Source: Viola odorata (lineage: Eukaryota; Streptophyta; Magnoliopsida; Malpighiales; Violaceae). Taken from it: a stretch of DNA of 64,000 nucleotides. A program made the translations under genes and the position numbers. Shown here one piece after another: positions 17,797-25,984 of the stretch; the stretch's first letter is position 1, and the number at the start of each line of letters is the position of its first letter. The notes beneath the pieces were generated by a model. It did not search any database. It was not told where the DNA came from and saw only the letters and a program-made list of their open reading frames with translations. Location of the stretch: contig OY829545.1 in NCBI GenBank assembly GCA_963691705.1, positions 34,769,475 through 34,833,474 of the forward strand, read 5' to 3'.

Positions 17797-18468
17797 CTAC
17801 TGGGTCTTCACCATGGAGTCCTCAAAGTCATCCCCCTCATCGGGATCTTCCTCCTCATCCTCCTCATCACCATCATTACTCCCATTGACTGCCATGGTGA
17901 TAGGTGGTCTGGTGCTTGACCACAGGGTTGGTGATAGTCTCTCCTTGCTTTTCTTCCCCTGACTCTTCTCAGTATCTATCTCATACTTATTGGAAGAGGA
18001 TTCGGAGGTGGTGGCAGGAATAGTGATGGTTGGTGGGGCTTGTGGTTCTTGGGACGTCTCCTCCGTGGACCTAGTTTCCCAAGAGCTAGATTCATACTCC
18101 TCGGAAGATGATTTCGAGTGCTCGGGGTATGGAGTAAGGGTAGGTTGTGGAGTGGGTGCTGGTGTTGATTTTGGTGGTTTGGTAGTGGATGTGGGAGATT
18201 TTATCCTGGTAGGAGTAAAGGGTGGTTGTCTAGCATCCAGAGGAGTAGAAATTGGGCATGCGGGAGCCGTAGGGGAGACCACTGGTCATGGCATTGGGGC
18301 AGAGCTAACAGTGGAGGAGAATTTTGATTTAGGTGATCTGGTGGTGGAGATGAGAGGAGGTAAAGTCATGGTCGTGGCAGAAAATAGGGCAGCGGCTACT
18401 AGTGTGCCCGGTGAAGCATTGTCGGTGGGTCGTGAGGACCGGGTAGATGCGTACTTGGATCTTGCCAT
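17797..18468 (-). pseudogene. Athila ORF1-like / env-position protein, N-terminal half
   Basis: The ATG at 18468 opens MARSKYASTRSSRPTDNASP. A frameshift near 18285 moves the reading to a Ser/Pro/Thr-rich and then strongly acidic stretch (GSNDGDEEDEEEDPDEGDDF) ending at 17797. The body of the protein continues at 10024-8946 beyond the inserted CRM-like element. A low-complexity N-terminus before a conserved globular part is also seen in the copy at 43536-42062, although the sequences differ. An open frame on the opposite strand (17990-18490) is a shadow of this region. Confidence 0.6.
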
Positions 18469-18540
18469 GGAGGATGATGGTGGTGATTGATAAGTTACAT
18501 AGGTGAGGGGAGCATGGTCTGGAGAAGAGAGAAAAAGCAA

Positions 18541-19002
18541 AAAGTAGAAAAGCAGGTGAGAGAGTGTGAATGTGAATTAATGAGGATGAAGGCGTGACCT
18601 ACTCCTTTTAGTATAGCCGTTTGTCTTTTTGCTCCGCGTGGGTCCTTCCATGAGTGGTCCAAGGAAATCCTAACTGCTAGAAAAAGGTAAGAAATCCCAA
18701 TTGAAAAATCTCCTCTTTTAAAGAAAGAATTCTATCGTCCTAATTTGAAAAGAAGTTGAAAAAGTGGTACAGAGAGGAGAATAATTAAATCTGGGTAGAG
18801 AAGGAAAGAAATAAAACAGGAAAATAAAATCCGAGAAAAGGAAAATCAAATAGAACAAAGGAAAATAAAAATAAGGGTCAAAATAAAATAGGGATACAAT
18901 TAAAAAGGGAAAATTAAAACAAGAAATAAAAGGGAAGAAACATGGGTTGAATCCCACGAAGCATCGCTATTATCGTTGATGGTGCAATGTTGGTGACATG
19001 GA
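18541..19002 (-). other. Spacer between integrase and env-position ORF
   Basis: About 460 bases, strongly purine-rich on the plus strand at 18715-18945 (long runs of aaaataaa and gggaaa types). It may hold the leader or splice acceptor for the downstream ORF; no gene is visible. Confidence 0.5.
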
Positions 19003-19243
19003 TTACTCATGTCCTGGTGGCTCGGCCACCTCCAGTTCTTCAGCTGGAAAGGGCCTGAAACCCTTTATAAAAAGCCTTCAAACGATGACCGTTAACTTTG
19101 AAGATGAGGCCCATATCCATGCTCCGAATTTCAACGGCGCCATGATCATATACCTTCGTGACAAGGTATGGGCCGGTCCACTTAGACTTCAGCTTTCCTG
19201 CCAGTAAAACTTTCTAGCCAACAGTAAAGGTTTTATAAGAAAG
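19003..19243 (-). pseudogene. Athila integrase C-terminus
   Basis: Read from 19207 on the minus strand, the frame gives LAGKLKSKWTGPYLVTKVY, then HGAVEIRS, then FKVNGHRLKAF, the standard end of Athila-lineage integrase, and stops near 19003. The upstream catalytic core is absent because the second CRM-like family is inserted at 19243/19244. This fragment fixes the orientation and lineage of the split host element. Confidence 0.85.
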
Positions 19244-19292
19244 TGATAAGAGCTTGCTTCTTTTAGACGTTGGATCTAGCCTCCTTTGGGAG

Positions 19293-19953
19293 TGACAACT
19301 TCTCGGCTTCTCTTGAAGGATAAAACCGTGATGTTCTTAGAGGAAGGATCTAGTCTCCTTTGGGAGGCTATAAACTCTCGATTTAATGGTGTTTAGATGG
19401 ATATTTGTTGGTGTTTTAATGGAGTAATACAGCTGTATTAGATGGATGAAGAATAGAGATGATTTAAATGGAAACTTTATACGAACTTGTATTCAAGCGA
19501 TTACAAGGATCATCAACTGAAACCTTCCCTTAATTGATTAGTGATGATCAAGCCGAAAGGTGTTAGTTAATTAAAAAGAAGACCAGTTTTAAGAGCCCTA
19601 AGGCAAAGCCAACTAATTGGTCTTGATGGAGATAACTCACTTAAAATCAAAGACAAGCTATAAAAGAGGCTATCTCCTTCTATTTATAGCTTGGGAATTA
19701 TTACAAGAAACAACCATAAACTAACCTTCACTTAAGCCCTTGACCGCGGGCTTGAAGAGATGGGTTTGGAGAGCTAGCGCAATGCCTCGGATGGCTTAGG
19801 CGCATAGACTTCATGGGATGCTAAGGTTGGCGTGCCTGGTGCGCGAATGTATTCATGGTTTGCGAGGGCTTGGCTCCGCGTTCCTCATGGCTTGCGCGGC
19901 CTACCCCTGAGGTCTTCACGTGGATACGAGTGAGAGACCTCGTGCTCATATCA
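19293..19953 (-). repeat. 3' LTR of third CRM-like element
   Basis: Plus-strand ends tgacaacttctcgg and gctcatatca. A TATA-type CTATAAATAG is at about 19679-19688 on the minus strand. The pol tail frame (DSRTNTFEEGGDDMSTR) crosses the purine tract at 19954-19966 and continues in the LTR to 19821. Confidence 0.9.
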
Positions 19954-20021
19954 TCTCCTCCCTCTTCAAATGTATTCGTCCTCGAATCTGTACGCTCCAT
20001 TCCTTTGCGAATGTCACACAT
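19821..20021 (-). pseudogene. Pol C-terminal tail over PPT and LTR, third element
   Basis: 66 codons. DSRTNTFEEGGDD is encoded over the purine tract GAAGAGGGAGGAGATGATA and continues into the LTR with STRSLTRIHVKTSGVGRASH. This is the same arrangement as 10717-11097. The integrase body that should precede it is replaced by the Tat fragment starting at 20028. Confidence 0.7.
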
Positions 20022-20027
20022 AGTACC
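19954..20027 (-). other. Polypurine tract and last pol codons of the third CRM-like element
   Basis: Minus strand GAAGAGGGAGGAGATGATA precedes the LTR. The bases GTACC at 20023-20027 directly before the Tat-type LTR may be one half of that element's target duplication; the other half was not found. Confidence 0.6.
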
Positions 20028-20526
20028 TGATAAGATTCGGACTTCTGGAGAGTGGGTAGATGAGGAAAATGGCCTCTCAGAATCATTTTTCTTGCCTCCC
20101 AGTGTACCTGCAAAGCACCGAGGGGGGTCTCCGGCGTAGACACTCCGATTCTTAAGTCAGTATGGTAGTGCAAAATGACAGGGTTTCGACTAGCTATCTT
20201 AGGGTTACCTTTTATCTTGAGTGTTGGGGTATTTATATGCAAGAAGTGGGTGTTACCTATAGGGGGTGGGTGTTCTCTTGGGATGATAACGCCCAAGTCC
20301 CTCAAATGACGCCTTGTATCCTTCGGGATGGGATAATGTCGTTTGTGTGGCTAGATATCGGGTGAGAAATTCTGTTCCCCCCCACTGACGTCGACCATCC
20401 TAGGATTCCGTGTAGGGAGAGGGGTGATAACTACAGTGGTTCACACCAGGCGATAACTATAGTACTCCGGCCTTATTATCAAGTATAAGGACAAAAATTC
20501 CCCTAGAATCACTTCTATAGTTATCA
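20028..20526 (-). repeat. LTR of Tat-type copy 1
   Basis: 499 bases. Minus-strand start TGATAACTATAG and end CGAATCTTATCA; the counterpart at 57619-58121 starts TGATAACAATC and ends CGAATCTTATCA. Shared inner landmarks are ATCCTAGGATGGTCGAC, GGAGTGTCTACG and CTTTGCAGGTAC. A TATA-type GCATATAAATACC lies near 20228-20240 on the minus strand. Confidence 0.85.
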
Positions 20527-20734
20527 TAAGCCCAATCAAAAATGAGCTCGAGTGTTTACCAAGGGCTACCGGTTCATTTTCAGCCTTGTCCACTCAACGG
20601 TCTTCAAGGTGACGGTGTGGTTCAATTTTCGAGAGACGCGTCTTTTCAAATCGGCATTCCTTTATGCCTATAAATTGAATCTCTCTCTACACTAATTCTT
20701 CACATCTTTTCAGCATCTCTCTCAGTATTTCTAC
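20527..20734 (+). promoter_or_regulatory. Core promoter of antisense ORF A, copy 1
   Basis: Short region between the LTR and ORF A. The TATA-type CTATAAATTG is at 20668-20677, about 60 bases before the ATG at 20735. The matching ORF in copy 2 has CTATAAATCG at 56671-56680 on the minus strand, about 50 bases before its ATG. Confidence 0.55.
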
Positions 20735-21118
20735 TATGGACGAAGTGACCAAAAATTTCTACTCTCAAAGGCCCATACTCTAAAGAATCTCACCCAGGCT
20801 GACATTGGCTTTCTGGAGTCCATGGTGACCAAGACTTCCGAACATTTTCTGGAACTTCAGGGGATGCTAACTCCTCTGTTGTCCCGACAAGGTGCGGCCT
20901 CCATGGAGGATTTTAACCCCCTGGAGAGCGTGTTGAAGATAGCCGTTACTGTCTCTTGCATCCACATGGCCATCAATATGCTACAACACAGGAAGGATTT
21001 ACTAGGGTGTTGCTTGAAGGGTATGAGGGCTTCCTCCTCTGAACTGACCTCCATTGTTGATGCTTTGAGGGAGATTCCTTTTGTGGAGGGAGGTGACGAC
21101 GCCGGGTCCACTACCTGA
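20735..21118 (+). pseudogene. Antisense ORF A, copy 1: small helical protein
   Basis: The conserved body (20822-21118) is 98 codons. TSEHFLELQGMLTPLLSR and RKDLLGCCLKGMRA match TSEDILELQGMLTPLHSR and RKDMLGCCLKGMRA of the ORF at 56245-56535; the two proteins are more than half identical by eye over their whole length. The ATG at 20735 gives MDEVTKNFYSQR, then the frame is off by one until LTQADIGFLESM joins the body, so this copy is shifted or the start is elsewhere. It looks all-helical with an acidic C-terminus; no known domain, signal peptide or membrane segment is recognised. It lies antisense to its own LTR. Function unknown. Confidence 0.6.
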
Positions 21119-21653
21119 CCGCTTGTGGCCGCCTTTATGCTTTTTCTGTTTTATGTTTTTCAATATATATGTATGTGCATGTACGCTCGGGCCGTTTAGG
21201 CCATAAATAAAGTGACTTTTTGTTAACTTACTTGCGATATTCTCCTTTTTGGGATGCGTAAATGATGTACCAACTGAGACTAATATTAGCCCAACCAAAA
21301 ATGGGTCTGCCACCGGTTGAACCTCCACGACGTTTGCTTTTCTTATTCACTGAATTTGATCGGTGATGACAATTATTCATCCTGATCGTTTCTTGCATTA
21401 ACTTCACATTCTATTCCCAATGCTAACTGATTGGGCAGTTTTCTCACCGCCTCTTAATTAGCACTAATTCCAAATAAGCGTGGCTAAAGAATCAGACTTT
21501 CTATTATGACTGGTGCTCTCGAGGTGTCTTGATTACCATGGCATGCAAAAAAGTAGGAACGCTTCCTCACCGTGGCTATTTAATGTATTTTTTCTCACTT
21601 TACCCTGTTCATTTTCTTTTACTCATTCGTCTGCAAAGTCCATTTGAAATACG
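21119..21653 (+). promoter_or_regulatory. Intergenic region with core promoter of antisense ORF B, copy 1
   Basis: About 530 bases. It begins with a probable 3' untranslated end of ORF A. The core promoter TGGCTATTTAA is at 21573-21583, about 70-75 bases before the ATG of ORF B; the identical string TGGCTATTTAA stands at the same distance before ORF B of copy 2 (55842-55852, minus). Confidence 0.55.
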
Positions 21654-22070
21654 ATGGATGACTCCTACTCCCCGGAGGCTGCAGAACATAATTCCCCAAT
21701 TACTCCTCCTACTTCTCCCGATTCCGACGATCCTTCTCCGCCACGCCTCAAAAGGCTTCCAGAACATCTGACATTTGCCCTGACTCCTCCACTTCTACGG
21801 TGCTTGGCAATAATGTGTTGTTTCCTCACCTGGAGCGTTTTATGTCTAGGCGGTCCAGCTCGTTACGACAGTCCCGAAATCCCAGCTCCTGCTAATTGGA
21901 GGGATTGGTACGTGTCCCCTCTGGAAGGAAAAAGGCCTCCTGAGGCCCATCGACCAGAGCAATGCAAAGAGGAGATGCCTAATGAACCTTTTCCTCCGTC
22001 AGATGAAGAACTGCCACCTCCTAAGGGAGATGATTATCATTGGCCTTCTGGCTCGTTTGACGAGGACTAA
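21654..22070 (+). CDS. Antisense ORF B, copy 1: Pro/Ser-rich acidic protein
   Basis: 138 codons. The N-terminus SPITPPTSPDSDDPSPP matches SPPTPPTSPDSDNPPPSPP of the ORF at 55339-55770, and the C-termini share an EPFP motif followed by an acidic, aromatic end. The middle does not align, and in this copy reads as a hydrophobic stretch (LLRCLAIMCCFLTWSVLCL) that may come from a local frame change rather than a true membrane segment. It probably is a short disordered protein. No family is recognised. It sits between A and C/D in both copies, each time on the antisense strand with its own TATA-type box. Confidence 0.55.
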   Translation: MDDSYSPEAAEHNSPITPPTSPDSDDPSPPRLKRLPEHLTFALTPPLLRCLAIMCCFLTWSVLCLGGPARYDSPEIPAPANWRDWYVSPLEGKRPPEAHRPEQCKEEMPNEPFPPSDEELPPPKGDDYHWPSGSFDED

Positions 22071-22578
22071 CACGTGTGTCATGCGCTTTGTAGATGTTGT
22101 ATGGCTTTTATTCAAATAAAGAAATGCTTTTTATTTTTCTCTTTTCTCGCCACGTTCTCACGTTAACCTTACGATCATTGGGTCGTTAACGCCGATCGGT
22201 TAACTATTTCTTTAATGGCCACGTAACTGTCCTTTCAACCTCCCGTGTTTAAGAGTCCCTCTGAGTGATGTAACTGCTTAGCTTTAAATTCTCTTTTAAT
22301 GCCTTTCCACGTGTCATCTTCGGTACTACGCGTGTCTCCTTCTGATAGGTCGTTTGGTCACTCCTGTGATGTTCGACCCTTTAAAAGGAAACAACTCTAT
22401 TCTTACCCTTTTACTCGTCTTTTGAATTTTTCTGTTGTCCTTTGCCCTCTTATTCGCTCGAAGAAAAACTTCTCAACTGTTCATCGGCTTAGGCGATCTG
22501 TCTGCTGATTTCTTCTCTAAGGTACTCTGTTCCACCTTCTTCTGGCTTTTCTTTCGCTGTCTCTTTATTATCCACCGC
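22071..22578 (+). promoter_or_regulatory. Intergenic region with core promoter and leader of antisense ORF C, copy 1
   Basis: The core promoter-like GACCCTTTAAAAGGAAAC at 22375-22392 corresponds to AACCTTTATAAGGAATTC before ORF C of copy 2. A donor-like TCTAAG|GTACTC near 22519 suggests a leader intron, as in copy 2 where CTCCAG|GTATTT and TTTTCCAG|TTC flank 54881-54926. Confidence 0.5.
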
Positions 22579-22937
22579 ATGAGATCTCAGATAGCCCCTC
22601 GGGAGCCTTTAGATTCTGAGATTGAGAATACTGCTAATGTTTTTTCTTGTGAAACTATTCTGCGGCTTGAGTTAGAGAGTCACGGGATCTCATTCCCTAG
22701 TGGTTATACCGTTATGCTCCCAAATAGGAGTATGAGACTTCACGACAGGCTGTGGGGAACTCGTAGGATGTTATATTTTAAGATGTTTCTTTATGGCTTT
22801 CTTCTTCCTGTTCATACTTCAATAGAGAACATGTTGTGCCAATGTAAAATTAACCCGACATAGATAACTCCCCCATCATGGAGTGGCATTTATGCTTTCC
22901 TTCGGGCTTGTAAGATGAAGAATATCTTTATTTTGTA
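22579..22937 (+). pseudogene. Antisense ORF C, copy 1: transposon-associated domain, N-terminal part
   Basis: From the ATG at 22579, GISFPSGYTVMLPNRSMRLHD, WGTRRMLYFKMFLYGF and ITPPSWSGIYAFLRACKMK align with the long ORF at 54277-54870 of copy 2. The wording (PLHTSLM, NPVQITPPSW in copy 2) resembles the putative gypsy-type transposon domain (Pfam PF04195), which occurs in extra ORFs of Tat elements; I recall this and have not searched it. The frame stops at NPT-TAG-ITPP, where copy 2 has NPVQITPP, so a Gln codon CAG became TAG. The middle third of the gene (about 190 codons in copy 2) is deleted before ORF D. Confidence 0.65.
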
Positions 22938-23026
22938 AGTTCTTTAGTCTTGTCTGTCGCAACGGTTTGGTCAGTATTACTCCTTCAGGCATTTCTGTTC
23001 GCACCTCTCGTTTTGTATAAAATTAG
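22938..23026 (+). other. Deletion junction between C and D, copy 1
   Basis: Short degenerate stretch joining the C-part to the D-part. In copy 2 the same interval is about 850 bases and contains the rest of C and the intron at 54100-54165. Confidence 0.45.
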
Positions 23027-23953
23027 TTGCCTCATCGGGAGAGAGGATCCAGCTCGGGCCCGGCAATAGTCAAGACTGAAGTTTTTTCATACGAAGCTGA
23101 GGATATGGACACAGAGTCTTGCCTTCGCCAGGTTTCCAAGGCTCAACGGAAAAAGCTTAGGGAGGAGAGGGAGAATCAAGCGACTGAGACTGCCGAGTGT
23201 CCTTCTCCAACTTTGATGACGGGCCCTACCTTCCCTGATATTGCCACTCCTTCTGATACTTCTGAAGAGATTCCTTCTGTGGAGGCTGAAGTGTCACTGA
23301 CGGTGAACTCTTTCCCGGCTACTAAAGTTCCCGCGCCGTCAATTGAAGTTTCGACAACGACAGAATCCTTTCCGGATATCGGGGTTCCTGCGACACCAAC
23401 TAATGCCCCAAATTCTTCTCCAACTGTTGAGGTTTCGCACTCTCCTATTTCTTCTTGTATTCCTGATGTGGCGGTAACGGCTCCGAGTTCGGGTGCGTTT
23501 TCTGAACCGCCAATAAGGGTTCCTCAACCGTTGTTCTTTACCTCAATTCCGGGTGTTATCAGCCCTATTAGTGGTTCTGTTCCTTCTCTTATCGTCAATC
23601 TCTCTTGTCAAGGGCCTCGGGGGGCTCCTTCCCATCAGTTGAACTTGACGGGCTTTGGGATTAACTGGCTTCGTGCCCTAGGGGTGTCGAACTCGTTGTC
23701 ACGAGATCAACTGACAGTCGCTTTAGTGGGTGAAATGCTGAGTCTTCCTGAGGATAGGGAAAGATAGAGCAGTAGTACTTTTGATCCTGCTAAGATAGTC
23801 GATTATACCTCCGCAAAGATGAATGAAATTGATGGGGCAAAGAAGGTCTCCTTTTCTCAAGAGGAATAGGCAACGACAGTGATACCGAAATGCTCCCGTC
23901 ATCAAATGATTCAGATGCCGCGGAGGACGTAGAAGCCTCCGCTCCTCTCCCAT
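23027..23953 (+). pseudogene. Antisense ORF D (C-terminal exon of C/D), copy 1
   Basis: The open frame 23027-23767 has an N-terminal Lys/Glu stretch, a long Pro/Thr/Val-rich low-complexity region, then a conserved block (QPLFFTSIPGV, SHQLNLTGFGINWLRALGVS, VALVGEML) that aligns with QPLFLSSISGI, TYQLDLSSLGTDGLRALGIS and IVGQMF in copy 2 (53069-53533). After a stop at 23767 the homologous C-terminus (KIVDYTSAKMNEIDGAKK, like VLADYASKRMKDLGEGEG of copy 2) runs to 23953 and ends in an acidic tail. The coiled-coil segment present in copy 2 is missing here. Function unknown. Confidence 0.6.
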
Positions 23954-24574
23954 AATTGTACTCTCTTTTTAGGTTTGAATATTGACGCCATTCGCTTTGT
24001 AATAATGTCAAAACTCTTTTCTTTTAATAATAATTAATTTTTGTAGCGTTATCTTCCTTCTTAGTGGGGGCTTCGATTATTGCTATCTTGACGCTCTGTC
24101 CCGCGTTATCTTGATTGACGCGTTATTGCGTCTATTTTAAATATTTTGATTTAGGAACCGATTCCGCTTTTTAGAGCATTTAATACTTGAGGATCTCCCA
24201 TTAATGCGATGGAGAAAGTCATGATGGCCAGGGTACACGTGTCTCTTCGTGGAGGTGTTAGGGATTGGCGCCCCCTAGGGAGTGGTAAAATCAAAGTGTC
24301 TCCTCGTTTCCCCATAATTATACTCATTGCGCGTGTATTTTCCTCTTCACGCGTTCTTTACCAAATGACAGCCATTACAACAGTTGTTTCGATTAACCCT
24401 TATGGTTATAAAACATACCACATGCTTCTTTTCCTTCTTTTCTTACTTCACTTTCTCCATAGCATCCCAAGAGGCGATTTGCATTTCTTCTTCCCACCGT
24501 CTGGATACTCTGGTATTTCTTTAGAAGGTACACCTGTTCTTCCCTATTACTTTCTTCATCTTTCTAATTTTAGT
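23954..24574 (+). promoter_or_regulatory. Region upstream of second C-like gene
   Basis: About 620 bases. It contains a possible 3' end of D with AATAAT-type signals near 24026, and a promoter-like AACCCTTATGGTTATAAAAC at 24395-24414. The segment before the ATG ends TTTCTAATTTTAG|TATGG, an acceptor-like site. No other gene is visible. Confidence 0.45.
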
Positions 24575-25984
24575 ATGGCGAGACCTCGTCGTCCTCGACC
24601 CAAATCTGTTGGGGAGGAAAAGATTGAAAGCATCATTTCCTCTATCACTTCTCCGACCATGCTCCAGTGGCGATTAAATAAATATAATGCCCATATCCTT
24701 GATGGATGTTCAGTTGATGTTGCCCCCAATTCACTCTGTCTTAACAGTGAATTAACCGGCAATCGTAGGATTTTATACGCCAAGATGTTTTATTATGATT
24801 TCCAATTTCCTCTTGAACCCTTAGTAGAACAATTACTCACCCAACTTGATTTGAATCCTACCCAGCTGAGCCCAAATGCATACCGTGCCGTTTATGCTTT
24901 ATAAAACTCTGTAGATTTAAGGAGATTACTTCTCCCTCCCTTTTACTACTTCGTTCACTTTTTCAATTGTATTCTCGTAGAGGCGTGATAGCGATAGCGT
25001 CGCATTATGATGACGAATCGATAAAACCTTTACCTGGAAACTCATGCACATTGAGTCTTCCAATGCTGGTTGGAAAGATGGATTTTTTGTTATCGATCTG
25101 CCTGGCCCCTGGTGGAGGACTGGTTTTAACCATGATATCAAGGATGGAGCCTAGGGTAAACGAGAGCCTCTTCCTTCTCCTGAGCAAGGTTGGTTGGACA
25201 AATTGCTCGAACTGGACTTCAGCGTCCATACTCACAAATTGGCCTGCGGGATCGACCTCCGAGAATGTGTTGTTGGTGAGTACTTTGCCGTTTTCTTTGT
25301 TGTTCTTGGAAATACTAACACTGACGTTATCTTGTGATTGTGAAATTCCCCTACCTGGCTGGAAGCCTAAGTGCATTAGAAGCGTCTTCTTCTTAAGTTC
25401 GCGTTAAAAGAAAAAGAAAGAGGAGGAGTAGAGCTGCCCTTGTTTCGCCTCCCGGTGTACTTATCTCACCAGAAGTGACGGTTGCTGAGGTGACTTCCGT
25501 AGGCATTCCTCTAGTTCCTCCGTCAACCCAGGTATTCTTTGACTTTGCCCTCTGACGTTTTCTTTCATTTGTTTGTCTTTTTTTGATATGTCTATTTCTA
25601 GGAAACTACTACTGCTCCTATTCCTACTTCTTCAGACGATAACATGGGGTAAGAAGAAGGCGCGACATGGTCAGGAATGTTTCAAGAGCACGAGAATAAG
25701 GCGCGATATGGTCAGGAGGCTGTACAGGTGTCGGAGGACCACGTTACCGATCAGGGGGAGCACGGTACAGCTTATGTTTCTAAGGTGCCTTCTGGTAGTC
25801 AGATTTCTGATCTATTAAGGACTGCAGGCGCTACCAGGCCCTTTCATGCTTCCCCCGGTTCTTTTGGCACGTCACCCCCTCATTCCACTTCTAATGTCAT
25901 GGACTTCACTTCCGAACTCCTAGAGTCTGATTTTCTAGTCTTTCCTTCTCACGATTCCCTCAGGCCCGTCATGGGAGTTTCCTC
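24575..25984 (+). pseudogene. Second antisense C-like gene, copy 1
   Basis: A diverged paralogue of ORF C. From the ATG at 24575, GNRRILYAKMFYYDFQFPLEP and NPTQLSPNAYRAVYA align with the C proteins. Frame changes near 24900 and 25040 interrupt it, but NAGWKDGFFVIDLPGPWW and TNWPAGSTS are readable. It then reaches RECVVG with a donor GTTG|GTGAGTAC at 25275/25276, exactly where copy 2 has PECVVG and GTTG|GTGAGTTT. The following sequence has basic (KRKRKRRSR) and Pro/Val-rich parts and at least one more intron-like unit (CCCAG|GTATTC to TTCTAG|GAAAC, about 25533-25602). It ends at the junction near 25985. Confidence 0.5.

Larger units (their letters stand above)
17678..19243 (-). mobile_element. 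Athila-like element, right portion
   Basis: Minus-strand order: integrase C-terminus (19243-19003), AT-rich spacer, then the start of the long env-position ORF (18468-17678), which resumes at 10024 after the CRM-like insert. At 19244 it is interrupted by the LTR of the second CRM-like family (tgataagagcttgc). The upstream gag-pol of this Athila copy must lie to the right of all nested inserts and is not recognised in the window. Confidence 0.8.

Noticed and set aside
17990..18490. Open frame of 166 codons on the plus strand
   Set aside because: It is the complement of the Ser/Pro-rich and acidic part of the Athila ORF; its Val/Gly-rich composition is the usual shadow pattern.
20028..23953. 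Reading the A-B-C/D cassette as a cluster of ordinary host genes
   Set aside because: The same order occurs twice, each time beginning next to the LTR of the same Tat-type family and in opposite genomic orientation, which fits element cargo better.
24209..24574. Upstream extension of the C-like frame from 24209
   Set aside because: The extension is hydrophobic and unlike the other C genes; the ATG at 24575 follows an acceptor-like site and aligns with the starts of its paralogues.
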